Assembly: GCF_023721815.1 (NCBI RefSeq)
Contig: NZ_JAMDLI010000008.1
Span: 705,944-769,943, forward strand
DNA: 64,000 nucleotides
From: Pleomorphomonas sp. JP5
Lineage (GTDB): Bacteria; Pseudomonadota; Alphaproteobacteria; Rhizobiales; Pleomorphomonadaceae
Direction: 5' to 3'
The notes under the pieces are model-generated. The model was not told the DNA's origin. It saw only the letters and a list, made by a program, of their open reading frames with translations, and did no database searches. The position numbers and the translations under genes are program-made. Positions 25,644 to 34,438 of this stretch are shown here, in pieces. The stretch's first letter is position 1, and every line of letters begins with the position of its first letter.

Positions 25644-26742
25644 GGGGTATCTTCTGCAGGAGAGCGACCTGCACCCGCTGTCGCTCGGCGCGGCGCTTCT
25701 CGGTACGGGCGGCGGCGGCAATCCCTACATCGGCATGCTGCGGGCACGGGAGCTCATCCGGTCCGGCCACGAGATCCGGGTCATCGATCTCGACGCTTTG
25801 CCCGATGACGCCTTCATCGGCGAGGTCGGCGGCATCGGCGCTCCCGTGGTCGGCATCGAGAAGTTCGAGGAGGGGCGCGAGTGCTACCACGCCATGCGCG
25901 CCGTCGAAGAGGCGGCCGGCGTCAGGATGTCGGCGCTCATCTCGGCTGAGATCGGCGGATCGAACAGCCTGGAGCCGATCATCGCCGCCGCCTATGCCGG
26001 TCTGCCGGTCATCGACGGCGACGGCATGGGACGCGCCTTCCCGGAAGTGCAGATGACGACCTTCTTCATCTACGGGGCAGCAACGGCACCGGGAGCCATT
26101 GCCGACGAAAAGGGCAATGTCGTCGTCTTCCGCAAGGTGATCGACATGTTCTGGCTGGAGCGCTTCGCCCGTGACGCCGCCGTCGCCATGGGCGCTACCG
26201 CCGGGCTCGCCTCGGCGCCGATGACCATGGAGTTCGTTCGCCGCACCGCCGTTCCCGGCACAGTCAGCGAGGCGCTTCGGATCGGGCACACTGTGCTCGA
26301 CGCCCGGAAGGACCGGCGCAACGTCATCGAAGCCGTGCTCAAAGTGACCGGTGGCGGCCTCTATTTCACCGGCAAGATCACCGACGTCAGACGCGAGCTG
26401 ACCGGCGGCTTCGCCCGGGGCCACGCCATTCTCACGGGAATCGATGACTTCGCGGGGTCGGAAGCCCGGATCGCCATCCAGAACGAGAATCTCGTTCTCT
26501 GGGTCGACGACGAGCCGAAGGTCATGGTGCCCGACCTGATCGTCAATCTCGACCTCGACACCGGCGAGCCGATCACCACCGAAGTGCTGCGCTACGGCCA
26601 GCGCGTCGCCGTGCTCGGCCTGCCCGTACACCCGCTCATGAAAACGGAAAAGGCGCTCGAGGTCGTGGGCCCGAAGGCTTTCGGCTATCCCGAGCTCACC
26701 TTCGTGCCCATCGTCGCCTCGCAAGCGTCCATCCAAGGATGA
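25633..26742 (+). CDS. DUF917 (S-Me-THD-like) protein, copy 1
   Basis: A 369-residue protein of the DUF917 family, now linked to S-methylthiohydantoin desulfurase-like proteins. Conserved features seen are the glycine-rich LGTGGGGNPYIG near residue 25, a SAEIGGSNSLEP segment, and VIDGDGMGRAFPE. The start overlaps the end of the HyuA-like gene by 11 bases. It is a paralogue of the next gene. Co-occurrence with HyuA suggests one enzymatic pathway for a hydantoin- or thiohydantoin-like ring. Confidence 0.8.
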   Translation: MSSKGYLLQESDLHPLSLGAALLGTGGGGNPYIGMLRARELIRSGHEIRVIDLDALPDDAFIGEVGGIGAPVVGIEKFEEGRECYHAMRAVEEAAGVRMSALISAEIGGSNSLEPIIAAAYAGLPVIDGDGMGRAFPEVQMTTFFIYGAATAPGAIADEKGNVVVFRKVIDMFWLERFARDAAVAMGATAGLASAPMTMEFVRRTAVPGTVSEALRIGHTVLDARKDRRNVIEAVLKVTGGGLYFTGKITDVRRELTGGFARGHAILTGIDDFAGSEARIAIQNENLVLWVDDEPKVMVPDLIVNLDLDTGEPITTEVLRYGQRVAVLGLPVHPLMKTEKALEVVGPKAFGYPELTFVPIVASQASIQG

Positions 26743-26746
26743 AGCC

Positions 26747-27823
26747 ATGAAGATCAAGCGCATCGTTCACGTCGAGGACATGGAAGATATCGCCACCGGT
26801 GGCGCCATTCTCGGCACCGGCGGCGGCGGGGATCCCTACGTCGGCAAGCTGATGGCCCAGGAGGCGATCCGCCGGCACGCCCCGGTCAAGATCATCGACG
26901 TCGACGAACTCGCCGACGACGCCCTGGTGGTGCCTGTTTGCATGATGGGCGCGCCGACGGTGATGACCGAGAAGATTCCGGCCGGCCGCGAGCTGATCAT
27001 TGCCTTCCGCAAGCTCGAGGAGCTGCTCGGCCGCAAGATCGACGCCGTGCTCTGCGGCGAGGCCGGCGGCGTCAACTCGACGACCCCCTTCGTGGTGGCC
27101 GCCGAAACAGGCTTGCCGCTGGTGGATGGCGACGGCATGGGCCGCGCCTTTCCGGAGCTCCAGATGGAGACCTTCGGCATGTATGGCGTCAAGGCGACGC
27201 CGATGGTGCTCTGCGACGACAAGGGGAACTCGCTGGTGCTCGACACCGTGTCGAACGCCTGGACCGAGCGCCTCGCCCGCGCCGCAACGGTGGAAATGGG
27301 AGGGTCGGCCCTGCTCGCCTTCTATTCGATGGATGGCGCCACCGCCAAGAAATGCGTTGTCCGCGGCACGCTCAGCCTGACGGCCAAGCTCGGTGAGACG
27401 CTCCGCAAGGCCCGCGCCGGCCATCGCGACCCTGTTTCCGCCATCGTCGACGAGCTCGACGCACAGGTGATCTTTCACGGCCGCGTCAAGGACATCGAAC
27501 GGCGAACGGTGGGTGGCTTCGCCCGTGGCAAGGCGCGTTTCGAGGGCGTCGAGGAATGGAAGGGACACGACTTCAGGCTCGACTTCCAGAACGAGTTCCT
27601 GGTGGCCGAACGCGACGGCGAGATCGTCGTGACGACGCCGGACCTGATCACGGCGCTCGAAGCGGAAAGCGGCAACCCCGTCACCGCCGACGCACTGCGC
27701 TACGGCCTGCGCCTGAAAGTGCTTGCGCTGCCCTGCAATCCGCTATGGCGCACAGAGCAGGGCATCGACCTCGTCGGGCCGCGCTACTTCGGTTACGAGG
27801 TGGACTACCGGCCGCTTGCCTGA
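26747..27823 (+). CDS. DUF917 (S-Me-THD-like) protein, copy 2
   Basis: A 358-residue paralogue of the preceding gene with matching landmarks: LGTGGGGDPYVGKLM, CGEAGGVNSTTPFVVA and VDGDGMGRAFPELQM. It lies 4 bases downstream. The two copies could form a heteromeric complex or have split roles. It is the last gene of the operon. Confidence 0.8.
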   Translation: MKIKRIVHVEDMEDIATGGAILGTGGGGDPYVGKLMAQEAIRRHAPVKIIDVDELADDALVVPVCMMGAPTVMTEKIPAGRELIIAFRKLEELLGRKIDAVLCGEAGGVNSTTPFVVAAETGLPLVDGDGMGRAFPELQMETFGMYGVKATPMVLCDDKGNSLVLDTVSNAWTERLARAATVEMGGSALLAFYSMDGATAKKCVVRGTLSLTAKLGETLRKARAGHRDPVSAIVDELDAQVIFHGRVKDIERRTVGGFARGKARFEGVEEWKGHDFRLDFQNEFLVAERDGEIVVTTPDLITALEAESGNPVTADALRYGLRLKVLALPCNPLWRTEQGIDLVGPRYFGYEVDYRPLA

Positions 27824-27909
27824 GCGGGCGCACCAAACGTTTTGGCCTAGCGCTTTCGTAGCCGAAAAACTTGCGGGCTGCCGCCAGCGGCGACAGCCCT
27901 AACGGTAGC

Positions 27910-27937
27910 ACCACTTCCGGGACGCCCCGGAAGTGGT
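27910..27937. terminator. Strong hairpin between convergent DUF917 and fruA genes
   Basis: ACCACTTCCGGG and CCCGGAAGTGGT form a perfect 12-base stem with a 4-base loop. On the plus strand it is followed by CGGCTTTTCT. It lies 87 bases after the DUF917 stop and 13 bases from the fruA stop, so it can end transcripts from both sides. Confidence 0.75.
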
Positions 27938-27949
27938 CCTCGGCTTTTC

Positions 27950-29635
27950 TCAGGCCACCTTGGGCTTCAGCACACGCAGAAGCAACGCGGTGACAATGGT
28001 TCCGGCGACCATAGCCACGATGTAGCCGCCGAGGTTGGTGACAGCGTTGGGGATCGGCAGCACGAACACGCCACCGTGCGGGACGCGGAGCTGAGCCCCT
28101 ACCGCCATCGAGATCATGCCGGCCACGGCCGAGCCGGCCATCAGCGACGGAATGACGCGGAACGGGTCCTTGGCGGCGAAGGGGATGGCGCCTTCGGTGA
28201 TGAAGGAGATGCCCAGCACCGCGGCGGCGTTGCCCGCCTCATGCTCGTCCGCCGAGAAGCGATCGCGGAACAGCTTGGTGGCCAGAGCCAGGCCGAGCGG
28301 CGGCGTCATGCCGGCCACCATGGCGGCGGCCATCGGCTCGTAGAGCTGGCTGGCGATCAGGCCGGTGGCGAAGGTGTAGGCCGCCTTGTTGACCGGGCCG
28401 CCCATGTCGAAGGCCATCATCAGACCGATGATCGCTCCGAGAATGATGGCATTGGCGCCCTGCATGCCCTTGAGGAAGTCGGTGAGCCAGGCAAGAGCCA
28501 CGGCTACCGGTTCTCCGAGGACATAGACCATCAACAGACCGACGATGGTGGTGCCCAGCAGCGGCAGGATCAGCACCGGCTTCAGACCGTCGAGGTTTCG
28601 CCCGAGCCTGATGTAGCGGTTGAGGTAGAGCACCACGTAACCGGCCAGGAAGCCAGCGACGATGCCACCCAGGAAGCCGGCACCGATGGTGCCCGCGATG
28701 ACACCGCCAACGGCACCGGGGGTGATGCCGGGACGGTCGGCGATCGAGTAGGCGATGAAGGCGGCGAGGATCGGCACCATCAGCGAGAAGGACTGCTTGC
28801 CGATGTTGAACAGCGCCTGGGCGAGCGTGCCAGCATGGGCGTCGTCGTAGACGTAGATGCCGCCCATGGCGAAGGCGAGCGCGATCAGCAGGCCGCCGGC
28901 CACCACGAAGGGCAGCATGTAGGACACGCCGGTCATCAGGTGCTTGTAGGGGCCGGAGCGCTGGGCGGCGCGGGCAGCCTTTTCGGCAGCCACTTCGGCC
29001 GCGAGGTCGCGCTTGCCGCTGGCGGCCGCGCCGCCCTGAACGGTCGCTTCGGCGAGCGCCCTCTCGACCAGCGCCTTGCCGTTGCTGATGGCGCCCTTGG
29101 TACCGGTGGAGTAGACGCGCTTGCCGGCAAAGCGCGACATGTCGACGTTGGTGTCGGCGGCGATGATTACCAGATCGGCAGCGGCGATCTCTTCAGCCGT
29201 CAGCGTGTTCTGGGCGCCGACCGAGCCCTGAGTCTCGATCTTGGCGTCATAACCGAGCGCCTTGGCACCCTGCTCGACGCCCTCGGCGGCCATGAAGGTG
29301 TGGGCGATGCCGGTCGGGCAGGACGTGATGCCGACGATCAGCTTCTTTGCCGACGGCGCGCTGGAAACGGCGCCGGCCGGATCGGCCAGAGCGGCGTCGA
29401 GCGTCATCTTGCGAACGGTCTTGCCGGCGAAGCGGGCTTCATCGGCAACGTCGCCGAGCAGCACTACCGCGTCGGCGGCGGCGATCGTCGCCGCATCGAC
29501 CGGCGCGGCCGGCGTTTCAACGCTGAGGGACACGCCGGCCGCTTCCGCCGCCTTCTTCAGGGCCTCGGCGGCGATCAGGGGCTTGCTCCCCGTCTCCTTG
29601 ACGCCGATCACGACTACCAACTTTGCCATTCTCAT
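27950..29635 (-). CDS. fruA: PTS fructose transporter subunit IIBC
   Basis: A 561-residue inner-membrane transporter that imports fructose and phosphorylates it to fructose-1-phosphate. The N-terminal ~100 residues are a degenerate IIB' domain, followed by the active IIB domain with the phosphocysteine in [15 protein letters not shown], a basic/alanine linker, and the multi-span IIC domain with [24 protein letters not shown] before the ATG is a good ribosome site. It is the last gene of fruBKA and ends close to a strong terminator. Confidence 0.95.
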   Translation of the reverse strand: MRMAKLVVVIGVKETGSKPLIAAEALKKAAEAAGVSLSVETPAAPVDAATIAAADAVVLLGDVADEARFAGKTVRKMTLDAALADPAGAVSSAPSAKKLIVGITSCPTGIAHTFMAAEGVEQGAKALGYDAKIETQGSVGAQNTLTAEEIAAADLVIIAADTNVDMSRFAGKRVYSTGTKGAISNGKALVERALAEATVQGGAAASGKRDLAAEVAAEKAARAAQRSGPYKHLMTGVSYMLPFVVAGGLLIALAFAMGGIYVYDDAHAGTLAQALFNIGKQSFSLMVPILAAFIAYSIADRPGITPGAVGGVIAGTIGAGFLGGIVAGFLAGYVVLYLNRYIRLGRNLDGLKPVLILPLLGTTIVGLLMVYVLGEPVAVALAWLTDFLKGMQGANAIILGAIIGLMMAFDMGGPVNKAAYTFATGLIASQLYEPMAAAMVAGMTPPLGLALATKLFRDRFSADEHEAGNAAAVLGISFITEGAIPFAAKDPFRVIPSLMAGSAVAGMISMAVGAQLRVPHGGVFVLPIPNAVTNLGGYIVAMVAGTIVTALLLRVLKPKVA

Positions 29636-29703
29636 CCTCCGATGAAGTTCTTCCCGCTGCCATCCCCCGGCGGGAATTCAGGGATAATCTTGAAACCCGA
29701 GTG

Positions 29704-30651
29704 CTAGAGACGGGTGATTTCCGCCTCTGCGGCGAGCGCCTCAACGACGGCACGCTCAGGCAGATGGGGGCCAACGCGCCGGAGCTTGGCGGCGGCGAAG
29801 GCGACGGCCTGCCGGGCGAGGGCCTCAAGCGGCTTGGCCTCGGCAAGCGCGGTGGCAATGCCGGCCACCATGGCGTCGCCGGCGCCGACGGTGCTCAGCG
29901 CCTCGACGCGGGGCAGACGGGCGGTCAGCTTCTCGTCGGCGGTGACGAACAGCGCGCCGTCCTCGCCGCAGGAGACGACAACCAGACGTACGCCGCGCTG
30001 GACGATGTCCTCGGCGGCGACGATCAGCGCTTTGAAGTCTGGGAGCGGATGACCGACCAGTTCTTCGAGTTCGTGCCGGTTTGGCTTCACCGCGTAAGGC
30101 AGTTCCTTGCCGGCGCCGGACAACATCGCCTTGAGCGGGGCGCCGGACGTGTCGGCAACAACGTCGGCGCCAACGCCGTTGAGGGTCGCCACCAGCGGGC
30201 TCAAGGCGTCGGGCGCGACTCCGGCCGGCAGCGAGCCTCCAACCACCACCACGGCGCCACCCTTCGCGGCGTCGCGGGCGGCGGCGGTGACACGAGCGAG
30301 ACTGTCAGCATCGACCACCAGGCCCGGCGTGTTAAGATCGGTGGTCTCACTGGCGGCAGTGTCGGCGATCTTGATGTTGGTGCGCGTGTCGCCGGCAACG
30401 CGGATGAACTTGTCCGTGATGCCCTTCACCGCGAACAGTTCGACGAAGGCGCCGTCGTTGCCGCGGCCGAGGACGCCGGTCGCGGTGATCTGCCCGCGCC
30501 AATCGGCGGCGCAACCCGCGACGTTGACGCCCTTGCCGCCGGCGTTGGTCTGCGAGCGCGTGGCGCGGTTGACGCCGCCCTTGACGAGACCGGCGACCTC
30601 GATGGTCAGGTCGACGGCCGGATTGAGGGTGACAGTGACGATCGGCTTCAT
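29704..30651 (-). CDS. fruK: 1-phosphofructokinase
   Basis: A 315-residue PfkB-family kinase that converts fructose-1-phosphate to fructose-1,6-bisphosphate with ATP. The N-terminal NPAVDLTIEVAGLVKG, the glycine motif NAGGKGVNVA and the C-terminal catalytic motif STVGAGDAMVAG are present. It overlaps fruB by 4 bases and is followed by fruA after 68 bases. Confidence 0.95.
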   Translation of the reverse strand: MKPIVTVTLNPAVDLTIEVAGLVKGGVNRATRSQTNAGGKGVNVAGCAADWRGQITATGVLGRGNDGAFVELFAVKGITDKFIRVAGDTRTNIKIADTAASETTDLNTPGLVVDADSLARVTAAARDAAKGGAVVVVGGSLPAGVAPDALSPLVATLNGVGADVVADTSGAPLKAMLSGAGKELPYAVKPNRHELEELVGHPLPDFKALIVAAEDIVQRGVRLVVVSCGEDGALFVTADEKLTARLPRVEALSTVGAGDAMVAGIATALAEAKPLEALARQAVAFAAAKLRRVGPHLPERAVVEALAAEAEITRL

Positions 30652-33167
30652 GCCGCATCTCCCTGGGGAGCGAACTCGAGCGCCCGGACTTCGCTGGCGG
30701 TTCGGGCGGCGATCGCCCTCTGGGCCAACGCCTTCAGCTCGGCCATCGAGGTGGAGCGCAGGCGCACCTTGACGGCGGGGATGTCACGAATGGTCATCGA
30801 CAGTTCGTTGACGCCGAGACCGGCCAGAAGCGACGCGCCGAACGGATCGCCGGCGATGCCGCCGCAGACGCCGACCCAGCGGCCGTGCTTGGCGGCGCCT
30901 TCCACCGTCTTGCCGATCAGCCGCAGCACGGCCGGGTGCAGGCTGTCGGCTTCGGCGGCGAGGTCGGGGTGCTGCCGGTCGATGGCCAGCGTGTACTGGG
31001 TGAGGTCGTTGGTGCCGATGGAGAAGAAGTCGACGTATTCGGCGTAGAGGTCGGCCATCACCGCCGTCGACGGCACCTCGACCATGATGCCGAGCGGCAC
31101 GGCCGGCGCGCCGACCTCGGCGCGGATCTCGTCGGCCACCTTGCGGACGGCCATGATCTCGTCGAGCGAGGTGATCATCGGCAGCATGATCTTGAGGTTG
31201 GCGCCGGTCTTGGCGACGCGGTAGAGGGCGCGGAGCTGCGGCCGCATCAGCTCGGGGCGGCGCAGGGTGAGGCGGGTGCCGCGCACGCCGAGGAAGGGGT
31301 TCTCCTCGCGCGGCAGCTTCAGATGCGGCGCCTGCTTGTCGCCGCCGATGTCCAGCGTGCGGACGATCAGCGGGCGCCCCCCGAGGTTGTTGGCCATGGC
31401 GCTGTAGGTGGCGAACTGCTCGTCCTCGCCGGGCGTCTGGCCGCCGTCGAGGAACAGGAACTCGGTGCGCATCAGGCCGACGCCCTCGGCGCCCTGGTCG
31501 AGCGCGCCGGCGACCTCGGTGGGCTTGTTGATGTTGGCGCCGATTTCGATGGTCGTGCCGTCGGTGGTGGTGGCCGGCAGGGCGCGGCCCTCGGCGTCGG
31601 TGGCGGCGCGGCGCTGGTCGGCCTCGATGAAGGCGCGGGCGAGGGCCAGGTCGGCTTCGGTCGGGTCGAGATAGAGCCGGCCGGTGGCGCCGTCGAGAAT
31701 GGCGGTGGTGCCGGACGGCGTGTCGAGAAGGCCGGCGCCCAGCGCCACCACGGCCGGCAGGCCGAGGGTGCGGGCGAGAATGGCGGTGTGCGAGGTCGGG
31801 CCGCCCTGGGCGGTGGCGAGGCCGGCGATCAGCGTGGTGTCGAGGCCGATGGTGTCCGACGGCGTCAGATCGGCGGCGATCAAGATCGACGGGGTCGAGG
31901 GCAGCTTGACGCCCGAGCCGCTGGCCGCTTCCGGTACCAGCTTGGTCAGCACGCGGTGGCCGACGTCACGCACGTCCGAGGCGCGGGCGGCGAGCAAGGC
32001 GTTGGCATTGCCTTCCAGCGAGGCGGCGACCGCCTCGACGGCGGCGCGCCAGGACCAGGCGGGGCCGTGGCCGGCGACAACGAGTGCCGAGGCCTTGGTG
32101 AGGAGCTCCGGATCGGCCAGAAGCTCGGCATGGGCTTCGAAAATGGCCGCTTCCGCCTGCCCGACCTTGACGGCGGCCTCGGAGGCAACGGTCTTCAGTT
32201 CGGCGAGCGTCGCGGCGATGGCGTCATCGAGCGCCGTGGAGGCGGTGACGAGATCGGTTGGCGTGTCGGCAACCTCCACCGTGGCGCTCTTCAGAACATG
32301 CACGGGGGCGACCACCACGCCGGGAGCGGCGGCAACGCCAGAAAACGTTTTCAGACTGCTGGCCGGCGTCCAGCCCTTGCGGCCGGTCGGCTGCGGCGCC
32401 TTGGCGGCATCGGCCTTTTCCTCGGCCGATAGGCCTTCGACCACGCGCATGAAGGTGGAGAGGATGACGGCGGCATTGGCGCCTTCGGCGGAAACAGCCA
32501 CGGTTTCACCGGCGCGAAGGCCCAGCTGCAGCAAGGAAACCAGCCGCGTCGGGTCGGCGACGTCGGCGCCGCGCCGGATCTGGATGCGAGCCCCTGCCGC
32601 CTTGGCGGCCTCGACCCAGCGGCTGGCCGGGCGCGCGTGCAGACCGTTGGGATAGTCGACGACCCAGTCGATCTTCAGGTCGAGGTCGTCGGGTACGGAG
32701 GTCTCGGCGGAAACGTTGGCGGCTGCGGTCTCGTCAAGCGCGGCGATAATCGCCATGGGGTCGTCGACCTCGAACAAAGCCTCGAGCGCTGCCTCGTCCT
32801 GAAACAGACGCGTCAGGCGGCGCAGCACGGCAATGTGGTCGTCCGACTGGGCGGCGATGGCGACAACCAGCTTGACGGTCTGGCCGTCGTTCCAGGTCAA
32901 ACCGCCGGGAATCTGCAGGATTGCCAGGCCGTTGTGCTTGATGAGGCCGCGATCGGCGTTCATGCCGTGGGGAATGGCGACGCCATGACCGAGATAGGTT
33001 TCCGCCACGTCCTCGCGTCGCATCATGCTGTCGGCATAGGCGGGATCGATGTAGCCGCCATCAGCCAGAAGGGTGCAAGCCTCACGAATGGCCGCTTCCT
33101 TGTTGGTCGGCGCGGCTTTTATGCGGGTGAGTTCAGGCGCGAGAAGTGGCTTGGTGCTGGTCGACAT
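30648..33167 (-). CDS. fruB: Multiphosphoryl transfer protein IIA-HPr-EI for fructose
   Basis: An 839-residue cytoplasmic fusion that carries phosphate from PEP to FruA. The IIA domain has its histidine in GVAIPHGMN (near residue 68), the HPr domain in GLHARPAS (near residue 177), and the enzyme I part begins near KTFSGVAAAPG with the phosphohistidine in GGPTSHTAI, MRTEFLF, GTNDLTQYTLAIDR and the PEP-site cysteine in GVCGGIAGDP. All catalytic residues are present, so the protein can supply the whole phosphorelay. AGGAGAGGG precedes the ATG. A FruR-type palindrome lies upstream and a second lies inside the gene (32337-32353). Confidence 0.95.
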   Translation of the reverse strand: MSTSTKPLLAPELTRIKAAPTNKEAAIREACTLLADGGYIDPAYADSMMRREDVAETYLGHGVAIPHGMNADRGLIKHNGLAILQIPGGLTWNDGQTVKLVVAIAAQSDDHIAVLRRLTRLFQDEAALEALFEVDDPMAIIAALDETAAANVSAETSVPDDLDLKIDWVVDYPNGLHARPASRWVEAAKAAGARIQIRRGADVADPTRLVSLLQLGLRAGETVAVSAEGANAAVILSTFMRVVEGLSAEEKADAAKAPQPTGRKGWTPASSLKTFSGVAAAPGVVVAPVHVLKSATVEVADTPTDLVTASTALDDAIAATLAELKTVASEAAVKVGQAEAAIFEAHAELLADPELLTKASALVVAGHGPAWSWRAAVEAVAASLEGNANALLAARASDVRDVGHRVLTKLVPEAASGSGVKLPSTPSILIAADLTPSDTIGLDTTLIAGLATAQGGPTSHTAILARTLGLPAVVALGAGLLDTPSGTTAILDGATGRLYLDPTEADLALARAFIEADQRRAATDAEGRALPATTTDGTTIEIGANINKPTEVAGALDQGAEGVGLMRTEFLFLDGGQTPGEDEQFATYSAMANNLGGRPLIVRTLDIGGDKQAPHLKLPREENPFLGVRGTRLTLRRPELMRPQLRALYRVAKTGANLKIMLPMITSLDEIMAVRKVADEIRAEVGAPAVPLGIMVEVPSTAVMADLYAEYVDFFSIGTNDLTQYTLAIDRQHPDLAAEADSLHPAVLRLIGKTVEGAAKHGRWVGVCGGIAGDPFGASLLAGLGVNELSMTIRDIPAVKVRLRSTSMAELKALAQRAIAARTASEVRALEFAPQGDAA
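32337..32353 (-). promoter_or_regulatory. FruR-like palindrome inside fruB
   Basis: On the minus strand the sequence reads CTGAAAACGTTTTCTGG, a perfect GAAAACGTTTTC core that matches the FruR/LacI consensus with central CG. It falls at the junction of HPr and enzyme I coding regions. It resembles the promoter-proximal site at 33199-33214 and may be an auxiliary operator about 860 bp downstream. Confidence 0.5.
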
Positions 33168-33198
33168 GTATCTTCCCTCTCCTCCGCATCTCAGAAAA

Positions 33199-33214
33199 CT
33201 GAAAACCTTTTCAG
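33199..33214. promoter_or_regulatory. FruR operator in the fruB promoter region
   Basis: CTGAAAACCTTTTCAG is a 7-2-7 inverted repeat with perfect arms, 32 bases upstream of the fruB start, in the 161-base gap between fruB and the divergent fruR gene. It fits the alphaproteobacterial FruR pattern TGAAAA-N2-TTTTCA. Binding of the adjacent LacI-family regulator is inferred. Confidence 0.75.
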
Positions 33215-33328
33215 ACCTTATGACGCAGATATCATGGGCTTGCTTTCCGGGGAAAGCTGGAAAAACCCTTATTGAAGGTCGTCTTTAGACGTGATTGTCT
33301 TCGCCGTAAACGGAGAACGATTTTAGCT

Positions 33329-34315
33329 ATGAGCGTTGGCATCAAGGATGTGGCTGTTGCTGCTGGTGTTTCGCCGGCCACGGTTTCGCGTGTTCTCGCC
33401 AACCGCCACGTCAAGCCGGAGCTGCGCGAACGTGTGGAAACCGCCATTCGGCTGACCGGCTACCGGCCGAATCTGTCGGCGCGGCGCCTGCGCTCGCAGC
33501 ATTCCAACACCATCGGCCTGATCGTTCCCGACATCCGCAATCCGTTTTTCACGACACTGAGTCGCGCCGTCGAGGATGCCGCCTATCTCGCCAACATGCG
33601 GGTGGTGCTGTGCAACACCGACGAGAACCCGTCGCGCGAGACCATGTATCTGCGCCTGATGCAGGAAGAGCGGGTGACCGGCGTCATCTACGCGCCGACG
33701 CGCGAGACGGCGGCCCAGCTCGACCGGCTGAATTTTGATTTTCCGGTGGTGCTGGTCGACCGGCACGGCCCGCCCGGCCGGCATGACTCGGTGGTGCTCG
33801 ACAATCGTCAGGCGGCGGCCATGCTGGTTTCGCACCTGCAGTCGCGCGGCTTCCGGACCATCGAGGGGCTGTTCGGCAACACCTCGTCCACCGCGCGCGA
33901 CCGTCTCAGCGGCTACACCGAGGCGATGAACGATTGCGGCCTGACGCCGCGCGCCAACTTCGTGGCGCCCAATCCCGAGGCGGCGGTGGTGGCTGCACGC
34001 GAGATCCTGTCGCGCAAGGACAAGCCGGAGGCGCTGATCGCCTCCAACGGTCTGATCCTCCTGGGCATTGCCCAAGCGATGCAGGAGCTAGAGCTGCGGG
34101 CGCCGCAGGACATCGCACTGGCCGGTTTCGACAACGAGATCTGGACCGGCCTGATCGGCTCCGGCATCACCGTGATCCAGCAGCCGGTGGCCGACATCGG
34201 CCTTTCGGCCATGCGCCTGCTGTTCGAGCGCATAGAGACTCCCGACATGGCGCCAAGGGTGGTGATGCTCTCGGGCAAGCTCATCGAGCGTAACTCGACG
34301 AAGCGCCCCGCCTGA
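33329..34315 (+). CDS. fruR: LacI-family fructose operon regulator
   Basis: A 328-residue LacI-family repressor: helix-turn-helix at the N-terminus (GIKDVAVAAGVSPATVSRVLA), the hinge region SARRLRSQHSNTIGLIVPD and a periplasmic-binding-like sensor domain. It is divergent from fruBKA. The ATG at 33329 is chosen because the HTH begins within 5 residues, as usual in this family; an upstream TTG at 33272 is less likely. Fructose-1-phosphate is the usual effector in this family. Confidence 0.9.
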   Translation: MSVGIKDVAVAAGVSPATVSRVLANRHVKPELRERVETAIRLTGYRPNLSARRLRSQHSNTIGLIVPDIRNPFFTTLSRAVEDAAYLANMRVVLCNTDENPSRETMYLRLMQEERVTGVIYAPTRETAAQLDRLNFDFPVVLVDRHGPPGRHDSVVLDNRQAAAMLVSHLQSRGFRTIEGLFGNTSSTARDRLSGYTEAMNDCGLTPRANFVAPNPEAAVVAAREILSRKDKPEALIASNGLILLGIAQAMQELELRAPQDIALAGFDNEIWTGLIGSGITVIQQPVADIGLSAMRLLFERIETPDMAPRVVMLSGKLIERNSTKRPA

Positions 34316-34384
34316 CCGACGACCTCGACTGCCAATGCCCGGTAACATGGCGGGTGGCGTCGCCCCCGCCTCGCGGGTCCGGAA

Positions 34385-34417
34385 GTCCTTGGAAAGTCGA
34401 TGCTTCGATCCAAGGAC
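34385..34417. terminator. Hairpin between convergent fruR and hyuB genes
   Basis: GTCCTTGGA and TCCAAGGAC pair perfectly over 9 bases, and an inner TCGA-TGCT-TCGA adds a second stem. It lies 70 bases after the fruR stop and 22 bases from the hyuB stop, so it probably ends both transcripts. A second GC-rich repeat lies at about 34350-34371. Confidence 0.6.
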
Positions 34418-34438
34418 CACCGGTTACCGGTCAATGGG

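Noticed and set aside
27833-27845. CCAAA-CGT-TTTGG inverted repeat as a FruR-like operator
   Set aside because: It lies in the gap between two convergent genes, where no promoter is expected, and its arms do not match the fruB site; more likely part of the 3' region.
29651-29676. TTCCCGC-N12-GCGGGAA between fruK and fruA as a terminator
   Set aside because: The stem is only 7 bases with a long loop and no T-run, and it lies inside the fruBKA operon; not listed as a terminator.
28076-29707. Long open frame of 543 codons on the plus strand opposite fruA
   Set aside because: It is antisense to a gene with all PTS motifs; its translation is rich in Gly, Asp, His and Arg and has no domain. Long antisense frames are normal in GC-rich coding DNA.
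30885-32432. Long open frame of 515 codons on the plus strand opposite fruB
   Set aside because: Same reason: it mirrors the enzyme I and HPr codons, and its translation is low-complexity Gly/Val/Arg/Asp.
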